The notes under the pieces were generated by a model. The model did not search any database and had not been told where the DNA came from. It saw nothing but the letters and a program-made list of their open reading frames with translations. A stretch of DNA of 64,000 bases from Clostridium sp. (GTDB lineage: Bacteria; Bacillota; Clostridia; Clostridiales; Clostridiaceae): the NCBI GenBank assembly GCA_029851835.1, contig JARKVD010000012.1, forward strand, positions 32,830 to 96,829, written 5' to 3'. The translations under genes were made by a program, and so were the position numbers. Shown here piece after piece: positions 44,809-54,398 of this stretch (the stretch's first letter is position 1; the number at the start of each line of letters is the position of its first letter).

Positions 44809-45666
44809 TTAAGCTTCTAGGATTTCTATTATTCTTTGTAAATCTTCTGGAGAATAATATTCTATCTCTATTTTTCCTTTGTTTTTAGAATTGTTATTTA
44901 TATTTACTTTAGTATTAAAGTGATTCTCTAATCTTACCTTAATATCTTTATAATATATATCTTCTACTGGTTTTCTAATTGGCTCTTTATCCTCTTGATG
45001 CTTGCCGTAATTCTTTACTAAACTTTCAGTTTGTCTTACATTTAGATTTTCATCAATTACTTTCTGTGCAACAATATATTGACTCTCTTTATTATCCAAA
45101 CCAAGAATTGCTCTTCCATGACCTTCAGAAATAACTCCCTCAATTAGATATCCTTGAATTCTTTCATCAAGATTTAAAAGTCTTAACGCATTTGCTATTG
45201 TACTTCTTGATTTCGAAACTTGTTTGCTTATTTCTTCTTGTGTTAAATCAAATTCCTTTAATAATCTTTTGTAAGCCATTGCTTCTTCTATTGGATTAAG
45301 ATTTTCTCTAATTATGTTTTCAATTAAAGAAATTTCTACTACCTCTTTTTCAGTTAAATCCTTTACTATTACAGGGACCTCTTTTAGATTTAACTGCTTT
45401 GCAGCTCTCCAACGACGTTCACCTGCAATAATTGTATATATATTATTTTCTTCTTTTACAATAATAGGTTGTATAATACCATGCTCTTTAATAGAATTAG
45501 CTAATTCCATAAGTTTTTCATCATCGAAGTTTTTCCTTGGTTGATCCTTATTAGGTTTAATTAAATTAATATCAATAGTTAATACTTGTTCCCTATCATT
45601 AAATTTCAAATCGCTTTCAGGTATAAGTGATGCTAATCCCTTGCCTAACGCACTTGTCTTTTTCAT
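44809..45666 (-). CDS. parB: Chromosome-partitioning protein ParB (Spo0J)
   Basis: CTP-dependent clamp that loads at parS and spreads along DNA. In the 285-residue protein the N-terminal domain has the C-motif IIAGERRWRAA near 80 and the ENIIRENLNPIEEA motif near 110, which form the CTP pocket. A helix-turn-helix (LTQEEISKQVSKSRSTIANALRLL) reads parS, and a C-terminal dimerisation domain ends with EDLQRIIEILEA. The extreme N-terminus (KTSALGKGLASLIPES) includes the basic ParA-stimulating segment. It lies 1 bp after parA, with parS sites on both sides. Confidence 0.97.
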   Translation of the reverse strand: MKKTSALGKGLASLIPESDLKFNDREQVLTIDINLIKPNKDQPRKNFDDEKLMELANSIKEHGIIQPIIVKEENNIYTIIAGERRWRAAKQLNLKEVPVIVKDLTEKEVVEISLIENIIRENLNPIEEAMAYKRLLKEFDLTQEEISKQVSKSRSTIANALRLLNLDERIQGYLIEGVISEGHGRAILGLDNKESQYIVAQKVIDENLNVRQTESLVKNYGKHQEDKEPIRKPVEDIYYKDIKVRLENHFNTKVNINNNSKNKGKIEIEYYSPEDLQRIIEILEA

Positions 45667-45667
45667 C

Positions 45668-46438
45668 CTAGTTTCCTCCTTGTCTACGAATAAATTCTTC
45701 AGTTAAAGCCTCGAAGGCTTCTGCCCCTCTACATTTATCATCATAGAGCATAATAGGTAATCCAAAACTAGGAGATTCCGCCAACTTAACGTTCCTAGGT
45801 ATAAATGTATCATATACTTTATCTTTGAAGTGATTTCTAATTTCATCTACAACTTCATTACATAATCTTGTTCTGCTATCATACATACTCATGATAACAC
45901 CTTCTATTTCTAAAGCAGTATTTAAATACCTCTTTATAAGTTGAATTGTACTCATTAATTGTCCAACCCCTTCAAGTGCATAGAATTCACATTGAATTGG
46001 AATTAAAACAGAATTAGATGCTGTTAATGCATTCAAAGTTAAAACTCCTAATGATGGTGGGCAATCGATAAATATAAAATCATATTGATCTTTAATTTCA
46101 TCTATTTTATTTTTTAATACCTTTTCTCTCTCTTCATGACCAACAATTTCAACTTCAGCTGCTGCTAAGTTCATATTTGATGGTGCAATATAAAAGTTAT
46201 CTATTATTTCACTTTTCTTAATAACTTCACCCAATGATACATTACTAGTTAGAACATCATACATTGAATAATTAATTTTTCTTTTATCGAGTCCTAATCC
46301 GCTAGTTGTATTTCCTTGTGGATCTATATCAATGGCTAAAACTTTATATCCGTTCATAGCTAGATATGAACATAGATTAATGTTTGTAGTTGTTTTTCCT
46401 ACTCCGCCTTTTTGATTAAATATACATATTACCTTCAT
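45668..46438 (-). CDS. parA: Chromosome-partitioning ATPase ParA (Soj)
   Basis: A 256-residue deviant Walker ATPase (FNQKGGVGKTTTNINL at residue 8, with the signature lysine), plus AIDIDPQGNTTSGLG and FIDCPPSLGVLTLNAL. ATP-bound dimers bind DNA and are displaced by ParB; Soj also regulates DnaA in Bacillus. The start ATG follows GGGGGG. First gene of parA-parB. Confidence 0.97.
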   Translation of the reverse strand: MKVICIFNQKGGVGKTTTNINLCSYLAMNGYKVLAIDIDPQGNTTSGLGLDKRKINYSMYDVLTSNVSLGEVIKKSEIIDNFYIAPSNMNLAAAEVEIVGHEEREKVLKNKIDEIKDQYDFIFIDCPPSLGVLTLNALTASNSVLIPIQCEFYALEGVGQLMSTIQLIKRYLNTALEIEGVIMSMYDSRTRLCNEVVDEIRNHFKDKVYDTFIPRNVKLAESPSFGLPIMLYDDKCRGAEAFEALTEEFIRRQGGN

Positions 46439-46638
46439 TTTATTCCCCCCCTTTATGAAAAATTTGTAATATATTTATTTTGTTCAATTAATCTTAATTT
46501 AAACATATTTATGTTATTTTTCTACTGCAAATCTTGTAAATTCAACTATGTATTTATATTATATATTGATATAGATTTTATTTAAAGTAATTATTAGTAT
46601 AAAATGAGCACATATTTAAATTTTTCATTGTAAAATAA

Positions 46639-46676
46639 AAAAGTCTAAATGTTTCACGTGAAACATTTAGACTTTT
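46639..46676 (-). terminator. noc terminator containing parS site 3, a 38-bp perfect palindrome
   Basis: The parS core is extended symmetrically by AAAAGTCTAAA/TTTAGACTTTT, so all 38 bp are a perfect palindrome with no loop. On the minus strand TTTTTTATTTT follows. It is 3 bp past the noc stop codon. Confidence 0.88.
46650..46665. promoter_or_regulatory. parS: parS site 3
   Basis: TGTTTCACGTGAAACA, identical to sites 1 and 2, at the centre of the noc terminator between parA and noc. Confidence 0.95.
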
Positions 46677-46679
46677 ACC

Positions 46680-47456
46680 TTACTTCTTCTTTATAGTAAT
46701 CGTAACTTGAATAGAATCATCTAACTCTTTAGAACGATACTTTGCATCTATTCCAAATTTATCAAATACTTGTTTTACAGTATTAACATATATGGCCGGA
46801 CTAAAAGAACCTTTAATTCTTTTCTTGCCATCTGCTGCAACTTCACTATGTTGTAACTTTAATAACTCTCTATCTATAGCTTCTTCAGTTTTTTTAACAT
46901 TTAAGCCTTCTTTAATTATCTTATCTAAAATTTTATACTGTAACTCACTATCCGGTAATTTTAACAGAGCTCTTGCATGTCTCTCTGTAAGCTTATTTTC
47001 AACTAAAGTATCAATTATATCTTGATTTAACTTTAAAATTCTAAGTTTGTTTGCAATAGTTGATTGCTTCTTACCTATTACTTCTGATAGCTGATCTTGA
47101 GTATATGAATGTACTTTTATAAGATTGTTATATGCTAATGCTTCCTCATAAAAGTTTAAATCTTCTCTCTGCAAATTTTCTAATAGTGCAATAGCTGCTG
47201 AATCAGTATCATTAATATTAGTTATAATAGCTGGAACTTCAGTTAAACCTGCTTCCTTGGCCGCTCTTAACCTACGTTCACCTGCAATTAATTCATAACC
47301 ATTTTCCGTTTCTCTAACAGATAATGGTTGAATTATCCCATATACTCTTATAGACTGAGCTAATTCTTGTATAGCTTCCTCATTAAACACTATTCTTGGT
47401 TGATAAATATTAGGTTGTATTGAGTCAACCGCTATATAATTAATATTATTTCCCAT
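46680..47456 (-). CDS. noc: Nucleoid occlusion protein Noc (ParB paralogue)
   Basis: A 258-residue ParB-like protein that in Bacillus binds its own sites and the membrane to keep the division ring off the nucleoid. The CTP-binding motifs are intact (LIAGERRLRAAKEA near 57, ENLQREDLNFYEEA near 92), and the HTH is YTQDQLSEVIGKKQSTIANKLRIL. It differs from the ParB here in the recognition-helix neighbourhood (GKKQST against SKSRST), which is where ParB and Noc specificity differ. I do not see the strongly amphipathic N-terminal membrane helix known from Bacillus Noc, so membrane binding is uncertain. Position beside rsmG supports Noc. Confidence 0.88.
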   Translation of the reverse strand: MGNNINYIAVDSIQPNIYQPRIVFNEEAIQELAQSIRVYGIIQPLSVRETENGYELIAGERRLRAAKEAGLTEVPAIITNINDTDSAAIALLENLQREDLNFYEEALAYNNLIKVHSYTQDQLSEVIGKKQSTIANKLRILKLNQDIIDTLVENKLTERHARALLKLPDSELQYKILDKIIKEGLNVKKTEEAIDRELLKLQHSEVAADGKKRIKGSFSPAIYVNTVKQVFDKFGIDAKYRSKELDDSIQVTITIKKK

Positions 47457-47556
47457 TTTTTACCATCCTTTTATGAAATTCCTCTATATACTATTCTATA
47501 TACAATGTTAAAATCCTCTTTATATATCAAAATTTCACCTAAATATTTTATGTGTC

Positions 47557-48276
47557 TTACTTTATTGGGTTTTTAGTTACCATTCCTGCTTTTCTAGGAT
47601 ATTTTTTAGGCGTATCCTTTACCTTTTTAACTACCAACAAATTATGTTTTAAATCGCTATCTTCAATATCTACTTCTATTATTTCTTCTATTTTACCTCC
47701 TAGAACTTTTAATGCTACTTCTGCAGCCTTAATTTCATCTTCTATAGCTGGCCCTTTTAATGCAACAAAGTATCCTCCAACTTTTACATATGGTAAACAG
47801 AACTCTAATAATACAGTTAGATTTGCTACTGCCCTTGATACAGCAAGATCAAATCTTTGCCTATACTCAACCGTTTGTGCAAAATCCTCTGCTCTTCCAT
47901 GAATTGTTTTTATATTAGATAGGTTTAAGTCATTTATTACCTCATTTAAAAAATTTATTCTTTTATTTAAAGAGTCTAATAAGACCATTTTACTATCTTC
48001 TTTTACAATTTTCATTGGAATTCCAGGAAATCCTCCTCCTGTTCCAATATCAATTATAGACTTTGCATTTTTTACATAATCACAATTAAAAACCTTTATT
48101 GAGTCAATAAAATGCTTTTTTATTATTTCTTCGTCATCAGTAATGGCAGTTAAATTTATTTTTTGATTCCATTCTTGTATAAGCTCTTTATATTTAATAA
48201 ATTTATTATACTTCTCTTCCTCAAAGCTCAACCCCATACTTTGGCAAGCTTCGTTTAACATATCGAAATATTCCAT
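47557..48276 (-). CDS. rsmG: 16S rRNA (guanine527-N7) methyltransferase
   Basis: Methylates G527 of 16S rRNA using SAM. The 239-residue Rossmann-fold protein has [18 protein letters not shown] near 73 (SAM binding), [11 protein letters not shown] near 100 and [14 protein letters not shown] near 145. The track start (48288) is a TTG in the GGAGG ribosome binding site; the ATG at 48276 is correct by spacing. It follows mnmG by 36 bp, the conserved mnmE-mnmG-rsmG order. Confidence 0.97.
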   Translation of the reverse strand: MEYFDMLNEACQSMGLSFEEEKYNKFIKYKELIQEWNQKINLTAITDDEEIIKKHFIDSIKVFNCDYVKNAKSIIDIGTGGGFPGIPMKIVKEDSKMVLLDSLNKRINFLNEVINDLNLSNIKTIHGRAEDFAQTVEYRQRFDLAVSRAVANLTVLLEFCLPYVKVGGYFVALKGPAIEDEIKAAEVALKVLGGKIEEIIEVDIEDSDLKHNLLVVKKVKDTPKKYPRKAGMVTKNPIK

Positions 48277-48312
48277 GTTAACCTCCAAATTAAACTAATA
48301 AACTAACTTAGT

Positions 48313-50202
48313 TTAGTTTTCTTCACTATTATTTCTTTTTTGCTGCTCTAAGAAAATTAATAAAACTGTAATATCCGCTGGTGAAACACCTGATATCCTT
48401 GATGCCTGACCTATATTAGTAGGCCTAATGTTATTCAACTTTTGTATTGCCTCCGTTCTAAGACCTTTTACTGTTGAATAATCAAGCCCTTCAGGTATCA
48501 TCTTTGTCTCATATTTCTTAAATTGATTTATCTGTTCTAGCTGTTTAGTAATATACCCTTCATATTTAGAAATTATATTAACCTGCTCTGTTACTTGATC
48601 GCTTAGTGGCTGTCTTTCAGTATCTATTTCAGCAACATTATAATAATCTAATTCTGATCTTTTAATTAGCTCATATAAAGAAGTCGGTTTCTTTAATGGC
48701 GCTGATCCCTTGCTCTCTAAAAACTCATTTATTTCTTTTTTATTTGTAACTTGAACATTTTTTAATCTTTCAACCTCAGCTTCAATTTCCGCTCTTTTCT
48801 TCGTAAATGCAGCATATCTTTCCTCAGTAACAAGACCAACTTCATATCCAATATCCGTAAGTCTTAAATCAGCATTATCTTGTCTTAAAAGCAGTCTATA
48901 TTCTGATCTTGAGGTCATCATTCTATAAGGCTCATTAGTTCCCTTTGTAACTAAATCATCAACTAGAACTCCTATATAGGCATCAGATCGCTTCAATATT
49001 AGAGGATCTTTACCCTTAATTTTTAAAGCTGCATTTATCCCTGCTAAAATACCTTGACCCGCGGCTTCTTCATATCCAGAGCTTCCGTTTACCTGGCCTG
49101 CTGAGAATAATCCATCTATGTGCTTAAATTCTAAAGATAACTTTAATTGCGTAGGATCTATACAATCATACTCTATAGCATATCCTGTTCTCATAACCTC
49201 AACATTCTCAAGTCCATCTATAGTTCTTAAAAATGCTATTTGTACATCTTCAGGAAGTGAACTACTCATACCTTGAACATACATTTCTTCTGTTCCTTCA
49301 CCCTCTGGCTCTATAAATAACTGGTGTCTGTCTTTATCTCTAAATCTCATAACCTTATCTTCTATAGACGGACAGTATCTTGGACCTGTGCTCTTTATAG
49401 ACCCATTATATAACGGTGATCTATCTATATTAGCAAGTATAACTTCATGAGTTCTCTCATTAGTATAAGTTAAATAGCAGCTTACTTGGTCTCTAGTAAT
49501 ATCTCCACTCATAAAAGAGAACGGAACTACTTTTTCATCACCATTTTGAATTTCCATCTTTGAGAAGTCAACTGATCTAGCATTAATCCTAGCAGGTGTA
49601 CCAGTTTTAAATCTTCTTAACGAAATTCCTAAATCTATTAGTGAATTAGATAACTCATTTGCTGGGAATAAACCTGCCGGACCTTCATTTACTACTATTT
49701 CTCCAATGATTACATTAGACTTTAAATATGTTCCCGAAGTTAAAATTATAGCTTTGCAAGTGAAGTAAGCGCCGTACTTAGTCATTACTCCTTTAACCAC
49801 GTTATCTTCAACATCAATACTTGTAACCTCTAATTGTCTTAAATCTAAGTTAGGTTCTGTTTCAATAACATGTTTCATGCTTTCTGAATATCTTCTTTTA
49901 TCGGCTTGAGCTCTTAATGAGTGCACAGCTGGTCCTTTTGATAAATTCAGCATCCTTGACTGAATATACGTCTTATCTATATTTCTACCCATTTCTCCAC
50001 CTAAAGCGTCAATTTCTCTAACTAAATGACCCTTAGCTGTTCCCCCTATATTAGGGTTGCATGGCATAAATCCAACACTATCTAAGTTTAAAGTACACAT
50101 AAGTGTCTTTAACCCCATTCTCGCAGTTGCTAATGCAGCTTCACATCCTGCATGTCCTGCACCTATAACAACTACATCATAATCTCCTGCAAAATATTTC
50201 AT
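48313..50202 (-). CDS. mnmG: tRNA uridine 5-carboxymethylaminomethyl modification enzyme MnmG
   Basis: FAD enzyme that with MnmE modifies the wobble uridine (position 34) of certain tRNAs. The 629 residues match the family. N-terminal [20 protein letters not shown] binds [27 protein letters not shown] and [14 protein letters not shown] are family signatures. C-terminal [19 protein letters not shown] contacts MnmE/tRNA. It lies 10 bp after mnmE. Confidence 0.97.
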   Translation of the reverse strand: MKYFAGDYDVVVIGAGHAGCEAALATARMGLKTLMCTLNLDSVGFMPCNPNIGGTAKGHLVREIDALGGEMGRNIDKTYIQSRMLNLSKGPAVHSLRAQADKRRYSESMKHVIETEPNLDLRQLEVTSIDVEDNVVKGVMTKYGAYFTCKAIILTSGTYLKSNVIIGEIVVNEGPAGLFPANELSNSLIDLGISLRRFKTGTPARINARSVDFSKMEIQNGDEKVVPFSFMSGDITRDQVSCYLTYTNERTHEVILANIDRSPLYNGSIKSTGPRYCPSIEDKVMRFRDKDRHQLFIEPEGEGTEEMYVQGMSSSLPEDVQIAFLRTIDGLENVEVMRTGYAIEYDCIDPTQLKLSLEFKHIDGLFSAGQVNGSSGYEEAAGQGILAGINAALKIKGKDPLILKRSDAYIGVLVDDLVTKGTNEPYRMMTSRSEYRLLLRQDNADLRLTDIGYEVGLVTEERYAAFTKKRAEIEAEVERLKNVQVTNKKEINEFLESKGSAPLKKPTSLYELIKRSELDYYNVAEIDTERQPLSDQVTEQVNIISKYEGYITKQLEQINQFKKYETKMIPEGLDYSTVKGLRTEAIQKLNNIRPTNIGQASRISGVSPADITVLLIFLEQQKRNNSEEN

Positions 50203-50212
50203 ATTTTCACCT

Positions 50213-51589
50213 CTATTTACCTAGACAGAAATCCTTAAATATCTTGTCTATTATATTTTCTTCTAGGGAATCTCCCGTAATCTCACCTAGAAATGTCCAT
50301 GCATTTCTTATATCAATAGATGCTAAGTCTATTGCAAATGTATTTTTTAGAATATCTATTGCACTAACAATACTCTCATAGGCTCTAAATAATGATTCCT
50401 TATGTCTTGTATTAGTTATTATAACATTATTTGATGCTATCTCGCCCTTAAAGAAAAGCTCCTTAATGGCATTTCTAACTTCATCAATTCCTTCACCTGT
50501 CTTAGCTGATATTCTAAAAATATTTTCACTGCTTAAACTAGCTAAATCATCTTTATTTATTTTGCTGTTTAAATCACTCTTGTTCAATAATACCATATAT
50601 TTTTTATCTCTTATATGATTAATAATTTCCTTGTCTTCCTCGCTTAACCCTCTGCTGGAATCTAATATAAGTATAATTAAGTCAGCTTCCTTTATTTTTT
50701 CTCTCGATCTTTCAACGCCAATCTTCTCCACTACATCTTCAGTTTCTCTTATTCCTGCAGTATCCACTATTTTTATAGGTACACCTGAAATATTTATATA
50801 TTCTTCTATAACGTCTCTTGTAGTTCCTGGTATATCCGTAACTATAGCTCTATTTTCCCTTGTTAATGCATTAAGTAATGACGATTTACCTACGTTAGGC
50901 TTACCTACAATTACTGTGCTTAAACCCTCACGTAATATCTTACCTTCTTCTGCAGTATCTATTAGTCTTTTTAGTTCTCCCTTAACAACTTCTAAATCTT
51001 TAATTCCCATCTCAGCTGTAACTTCCTCTAAATCATCTTCTGGATAATCTACAGTAGCTTCAATATGAGCTATAGTTGAAATAAGACTTTCTCTTAAAGC
51101 TCCTATTTCCTTGGAAATAATACCCTCACTTTGCATTAAAGCAGACTTCATGCTTAAATCAGTTTTTGCATTTATTATATCGATAACCGCTTCTGCCTGT
51201 GATAAATCTATTCTTCCATTTAAAAACGCTCTTTTAGTAAATTCACCAGGCTCTGCAAGCCTAACCCCTTGCTTTATTACCTGTTCTAAAACTCTTTTAG
51301 TTGCAATAACTCCACCATGGCAGTTAATTTCTATGGTATCTTCAGCTGTAAAGCTTCTTGGACCTTTCATAAATGAAACTATAACTTCATCAACATGATT
51401 TCCATCCTCATCTACAATGTGTCCATATCTCATAGTATAACTCTTCATGTCCATAAGAGACTTTCCGTTTTTAGCTTTAAATATTTTATCTATAAACTCT
51501 CTAGCTTTATCGCCAGAAACTCTTATTACAGCTAATCCACCTTCTCCAATACTGGTTGATATAGCTCCTATTGTATCAAAATCCTTCAT
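50213..51589 (-). CDS. mnmE: tRNA modification GTPase MnmE
   Basis: K+-stimulated GTPase, partner of MnmG. In the 458-residue protein the N-terminal folate-binding domain ([22 protein letters not shown]) is followed by helical domain segments and an inserted G domain with [14 protein letters not shown] (G1, near 225), DIPGTTRD (G2), DTAGIRE (G3) and NKSDL (G4), then the C-terminal FCLGK motif with the catalytic Cys. The track start at 51604 lies inside GGGAGG; the ATG at 51589 is the real start. Confidence 0.97.
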   Translation of the reverse strand: MKDFDTIGAISTSIGEGGLAVIRVSGDKAREFIDKIFKAKNGKSLMDMKSYTMRYGHIVDEDGNHVDEVIVSFMKGPRSFTAEDTIEINCHGGVIATKRVLEQVIKQGVRLAEPGEFTKRAFLNGRIDLSQAEAVIDIINAKTDLSMKSALMQSEGIISKEIGALRESLISTIAHIEATVDYPEDDLEEVTAEMGIKDLEVVKGELKRLIDTAEEGKILREGLSTVIVGKPNVGKSSLLNALTRENRAIVTDIPGTTRDVIEEYINISGVPIKIVDTAGIRETEDVVEKIGVERSREKIKEADLIILILDSSRGLSEEDKEIINHIRDKKYMVLLNKSDLNSKINKDDLASLSSENIFRISAKTGEGIDEVRNAIKELFFKGEIASNNVIITNTRHKESLFRAYESIVSAIDILKNTFAIDLASIDIRNAWTFLGEITGDSLEENIIDKIFKDFCLGK

Positions 51590-51720
51590 CTCATTACCTC
51601 CCATTAAAGAATAATATACCCTATCGATCTCATTTGTTTTATATAATTAAACATATTATAATACTTTTAATATAAATTGTACCCACAAATATTCATTGTA
51701 TCACATAGTGCATAAAATAA

Positions 51721-51745
51721 AAAGAAAGCCATTTAGGCTTTCTTT
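51721..51745 (-). terminator. Terminator of the rpmH-jag operon
   Basis: On the minus strand AAAGAAAGCC-TAAAT-GGCTTTCTTT followed by TTATTTT. The hairpin overlaps the last codons and stop of jag. Confidence 0.85.
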
Positions 51746-52359
51746 AACTCAATAACAACTCTTCTGTATGGTTCATCACCTTCACTGTGAGTCGTTACAT
51801 ATTCATTGTTTTGAAGTGTAGAATGAATAACTCTTCTCTCGTATGGGTTCATCGGCTCAAGCTTAAGTGTTTTTCCACTTACCCTAACCTTATCCCCCAT
51901 TTTATTTGCTAACCTCTTAAGTGTGTCTTGTCTAGTCTGTCTATAGTTAGCAGTATCAAGAATTACCCTCTTATAAGTTTCATCATGATTTTTATTTACA
52001 ACTAAGCTTACTAAATATTGAAGTGAATCTAATGTTTCGCCCCTATAACCAATTAAAACACCCATATTAGGTCCTACTAAATCGATTTTTATTTCGTCAT
52101 TCTCTTCCTTAGCATGAATTTCAGCCTTTATTTTCATAGCGTTTAATACACTTCTAAGGAATTTAATTGAATCACCAACACTATCTCTCTTTAAAGTCAC
52201 TCTTACCTTCGCCGGCTTAACCCCTATTATGTTTAAAAAACCTTTGCTACCCTCTTCTAAGATTTCAACCTCAACCTTATCTAAGGTAACATTTAATTCC
52301 TTCAAAGCGTTTTGTATAGCTTCTTCAGTGGTTTTCCCCATGGTTTCTATATTTTTCAT
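51733..52359 (-). CDS. jag: RNA-binding protein Jag/KhpB
   Basis: A 208-residue protein with an N-terminal Jag-N domain (TMGKTTEEAIQNALKELNV), a KH domain with GVLIGYRGETLDSLQYLVSLVVN near 115, and a C-terminal R3H domain (RQTRQDTLKRLANKMGDKV; MNPYERRVIHSTLQ). With KhpA it binds many RNAs, including sRNAs, in Gram-positives. It follows yidC by 36 bp. Confidence 0.95.
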   Translation of the reverse strand: MKNIETMGKTTEEAIQNALKELNVTLDKVEVEILEEGSKGFLNIIGVKPAKVRVTLKRDSVGDSIKFLRSVLNAMKIKAEIHAKEENDEIKIDLVGPNMGVLIGYRGETLDSLQYLVSLVVNKNHDETYKRVILDTANYRQTRQDTLKRLANKMGDKVRVSGKTLKLEPMNPYERRVIHSTLQNNEYVTTHSEGDEPYRRVVIELKKA

Positions 52360-52395
52360 GATTTAGATACCGCCTTTCAATAATAAAATCTTTTA

Positions 52396-53058
52396 TTATG
52401 CAGCTTTAGAATTAGGCTTTGCGTAAATTTTATTTAAAACATATGACTGTATCATTTGGAATATGTTTGAAACTGTCCAGTAAAGAACTAAAGCTCCTGG
52501 GAACTTAATAGACATAAATCCAAAGAAAATAGCCATACCAGTAGTCATCATGCTTGTAGAGCTAGCAGCATCTCCTGTTGAAGGTGCCATTATCTTACTT
52601 GAGAAGTAAGTAGTTAGACCTGATAATATTGGTAATATATATGTTGGGTCTGGTGCCATTAAGTCCTTCATCCATAAGAATCCTGCACCTTGATAATCAA
52701 ATTGCTGGAATACATAGAATAGCGCGATTATTAATGGGAATTGTATAAGCATTGGTAGACATCCACCTAGTGGCGAAATATCATTATCCTTATATAATTT
52801 CATCATTTCAGTCTGCTGTCTTTGTGGATCATTCTTGTACCTGTCTTGTAGTTTTTTAAGTTCCGGTTGAATGACACTCATCTTAGCAGTAGTTTTGCTT
52901 TGTTTTAAAGATAATGGTAATAAACATATTCTCGCAATTATCGTAAATAATATTATTGCAATACCAAATGATATGTTTGGGTTAGAAGTAAACATCTCTA
53001 CAAACTGATGTACAGCTACAAACCCCTGCTTAAATATGCCGGATAAAAAGTCAGTCAA
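52396..53058 (-). CDS. yidC: Membrane protein insertase YidC (SpoIIIJ/OxaI family)
   Basis: Inserts proteins into the cytoplasmic membrane; in Bacillus the SpoIIIJ paralogue is also needed for sporulation. The 220-residue protein has about five hydrophobic helices, the cytosolic loop LKQSKTTAKMSVIQPELKKLQDRYKNDP, and GGCLPMLIQFPLIIALFYVF. The start is TTG (53058) behind AGGAGGGG. It lacks the lipobox Cys seen in some Bacillus members. It is 20 bp after yidD. Confidence 0.95.
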   Translation of the reverse strand: MTDFLSGIFKQGFVAVHQFVEMFTSNPNISFGIAIILFTIIARICLLPLSLKQSKTTAKMSVIQPELKKLQDRYKNDPQRQQTEMMKLYKDNDISPLGGCLPMLIQFPLIIALFYVFQQFDYQGAGFLWMKDLMAPDPTYILPILSGLTTYFSSKIMAPSTGDAASSTSMMTTGMAIFFGFMSIKFPGALVLYWTVSNIFQMIQSYVLNKIYAKPNSKAA

Positions 53059-53078
53059 ATTAACCCCTCCTAAATTTT

Positions 53079-53291
53079 CTATTTAACGGGATCATGGCCA
53101 CCTTTATGATATGGATGACACCGTAAAATTCTCTTAATAGCCATAAAACCTCCTTTGAAAGCCCCATATTTTTCAATCGCTTGCACAGCATACTCAGAAC
53201 AAGTCGGAGTATATATACAGCACGGTGCCTTCATAGGAGATATATTTTCTCTATAAAATTTAATTACTATTAGTAATAATTTTTTCAACAT
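53079..53291 (-). CDS. yidD: Membrane protein insertion efficiency factor YidD
   Basis: A 70-residue protein with the family pattern [59 protein letters not shown], including the conserved Cys residues. The N-terminal [11 protein letters not shown] is amphipathic and probably membrane-associated. Its start overlaps the rnpA 3' end by 32 bp in another frame, a conserved coupling. Confidence 0.96.
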   Translation of the reverse strand: MLKKLLLIVIKFYRENISPMKAPCCIYTPTCSEYAVQAIEKYGAFKGGFMAIKRILRCHPYHKGGHDPVK

Positions 53292-53619
53292 TATTAAGCC
53301 CTGATTTCTTGAATAGATACTTCACCGAATTTTCAATATCTTTATAAGATTTGTCCCTTGAAGCACTTCTTGCAACAAAAACTAAATCGTATCCCTGCTT
53401 CAAATCTTGTTTATTAAGTCTAGCACTTTCACTAATAAGTCTTTTGACCCTACTTCTAACTACACTTTTTCCGACCTTCTTGCTTACAGATATACCAATT
53501 CTATTTATGCCTTTATTATTTTTAAATACATATAATACAAGTGTGGCTGTAGCAAAAGATCTTCCTCTTCTATATACTAATCTAAATTCAGGATTCTTTC
53601 TTAGCCTTTCTTCTTTCAT
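53260..53619 (-). CDS. rnpA: Ribonuclease P protein component
   Basis: Basic protein cofactor of the RNase P ribozyme, which matures tRNA 5' ends. The 119-residue protein from the ATG at 53619 starts [22 protein letters not shown] and contains the RNR motif region ([15 protein letters not shown]). The track start at 53661 (GTG) would overlap the stop of rpmH and add an atypical N-terminus; the RBS of the ATG start is weak, which is common where translation is coupled to rpmH. Confidence 0.94.
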   Translation of the reverse strand: MKEERLRKNPEFRLVYRRGRSFATATLVLYVFKNNKGINRIGISVSKKVGKSVVRSRVKRLISESARLNKQDLKQGYDLVFVARSASRDKSYKDIENSVKYLFKKSGLNNVEKIITNSN

Positions 53620-53672
53620 CGGTTCCGTTGCTCTCTTTCTTAGATTACAGAAAAAGGCCACAAAAGCGGCCC

Positions 53673-53807
53673 TTATGCTGTCAATTTCTTTCTTCCTTTA
53701 AGTCTTCTTCTTCTAAGAACGTTTCTTCCAGAAGCGGTACTCATTCTCTTTCTGAATCCGTGTTCTTTCTTTCTTTGTCTTTTCTTAGGTTGGTAAGTCA
53801 TGAACAT
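53673..53807 (-). CDS. rpmH: 50S ribosomal protein L34
   Basis: A 44-residue, very basic protein, too short for the ORF track. I read [20 protein letters not shown]..., then [19 protein letters not shown] and a TAA stop, a full match to bL34. The ATG at 53807 follows GGGGGTG. It heads the rpmH-rnpA-yidD-yidC-jag operon and faces away from oriC. Confidence 0.97.
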   Translation of the reverse strand: MFMTYQPKKRQRKKEHGFRKRMSTASGRNVLRRRRLKGRKKLTA

Positions 53808-53884
53808 ATGCTGCACCCCCTTCTTTATATCCTAAGTTATTTATAGTAATTAACTTATAACTACCTTGTAAGTTTCACTATTAG

Positions 53885-53913
53885 ATTATAAATGTTCGTA
53901 AGTTCAATGTCAA
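53885..53913 (-). promoter_or_regulatory. Promoter of the rpmH operon
   Basis: On the minus strand: perfect -35 TTGACA (53908-53913), 17-bp spacer, perfect -10 TATAAT (53885-53890), about 75 bp before rpmH. Confidence 0.9.
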
Positions 53914-54398
53914 GATAGCTAATTTAAACAATTTATTACATTAGTAATATGTCATTTTTTTTATTTTTTAAACCACATTGTTATTAAAATTTCCACAAAA
54001 CTCATTTTTTTGTGGATAACTTATTGAACCTCTCTCTATCTTTTGATATCATAAAGAGAGTATTGTTGATAATTTATTTTTCGTACAAGTTATTCACAGC
54101 CTGTTGATTAAATTGTGCATAACCCAAATAAAATGTTCTTTTTTTGATATTTTTAACGTATTTATGCCATTTTAAAGCTGATTTGTCTGTGTATAACTTT
54201 ATTTTGTCTGCTGTGAATATATATATTTACTAATCAATTGCCCAGTAAATTATAAACATGTGAATAAAAGTTTTAACAATAGTAAACAACTCTAATGTAT
54301 ATATCTAGTGTTGTTGATACTCTTGTGAATTTTTATATGTTTTTGCGACAAATTATATGCGATATATCATATATAAATATTTAATAGGAGGATACAGA
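53914..54398. other. oriC: oriC, upstream DnaA-box cluster (between rpmH and dnaA)
   Basis: AT-rich gap with a perfect DnaA box TGTGGATAA (54011-54019) and close variants: TTATTCACA (54090-54098), TGTGCATAA (54114-54122), TGTGTATAA (54188-54196) and TGTGAATAA (54259-54267). This matches the incA/incB part of the bipartite B. subtilis origin. The dnaA promoter must lie here, but I cannot choose between several AT-rich candidates. DnaA binding here would also autoregulate dnaA. Confidence 0.88.

Noticed and set aside
46680-47456. A second plasmid-type ParB from a mobile element
   Set aside because: Position between rsmG and parA and the overall length match chromosomal Noc; no mobile-element genes nearby.
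50631-51047. 138-residue plus-strand ORF opposite mnmE
   Set aside because: Serine/leucine-rich antisense shadow of mnmE without an RBS.
53620-53661. N-terminal extension of RnpA in the ORF track
   Set aside because: GTG start within the region next to the rpmH stop; family alignment from memory begins at MKEERLRKN.
54357-54398. 14-residue N-terminal extension of DnaA in the ORF track
   Set aside because: It reads through the AGGAGG ribosome binding site; the family N-terminus starts at 54399.
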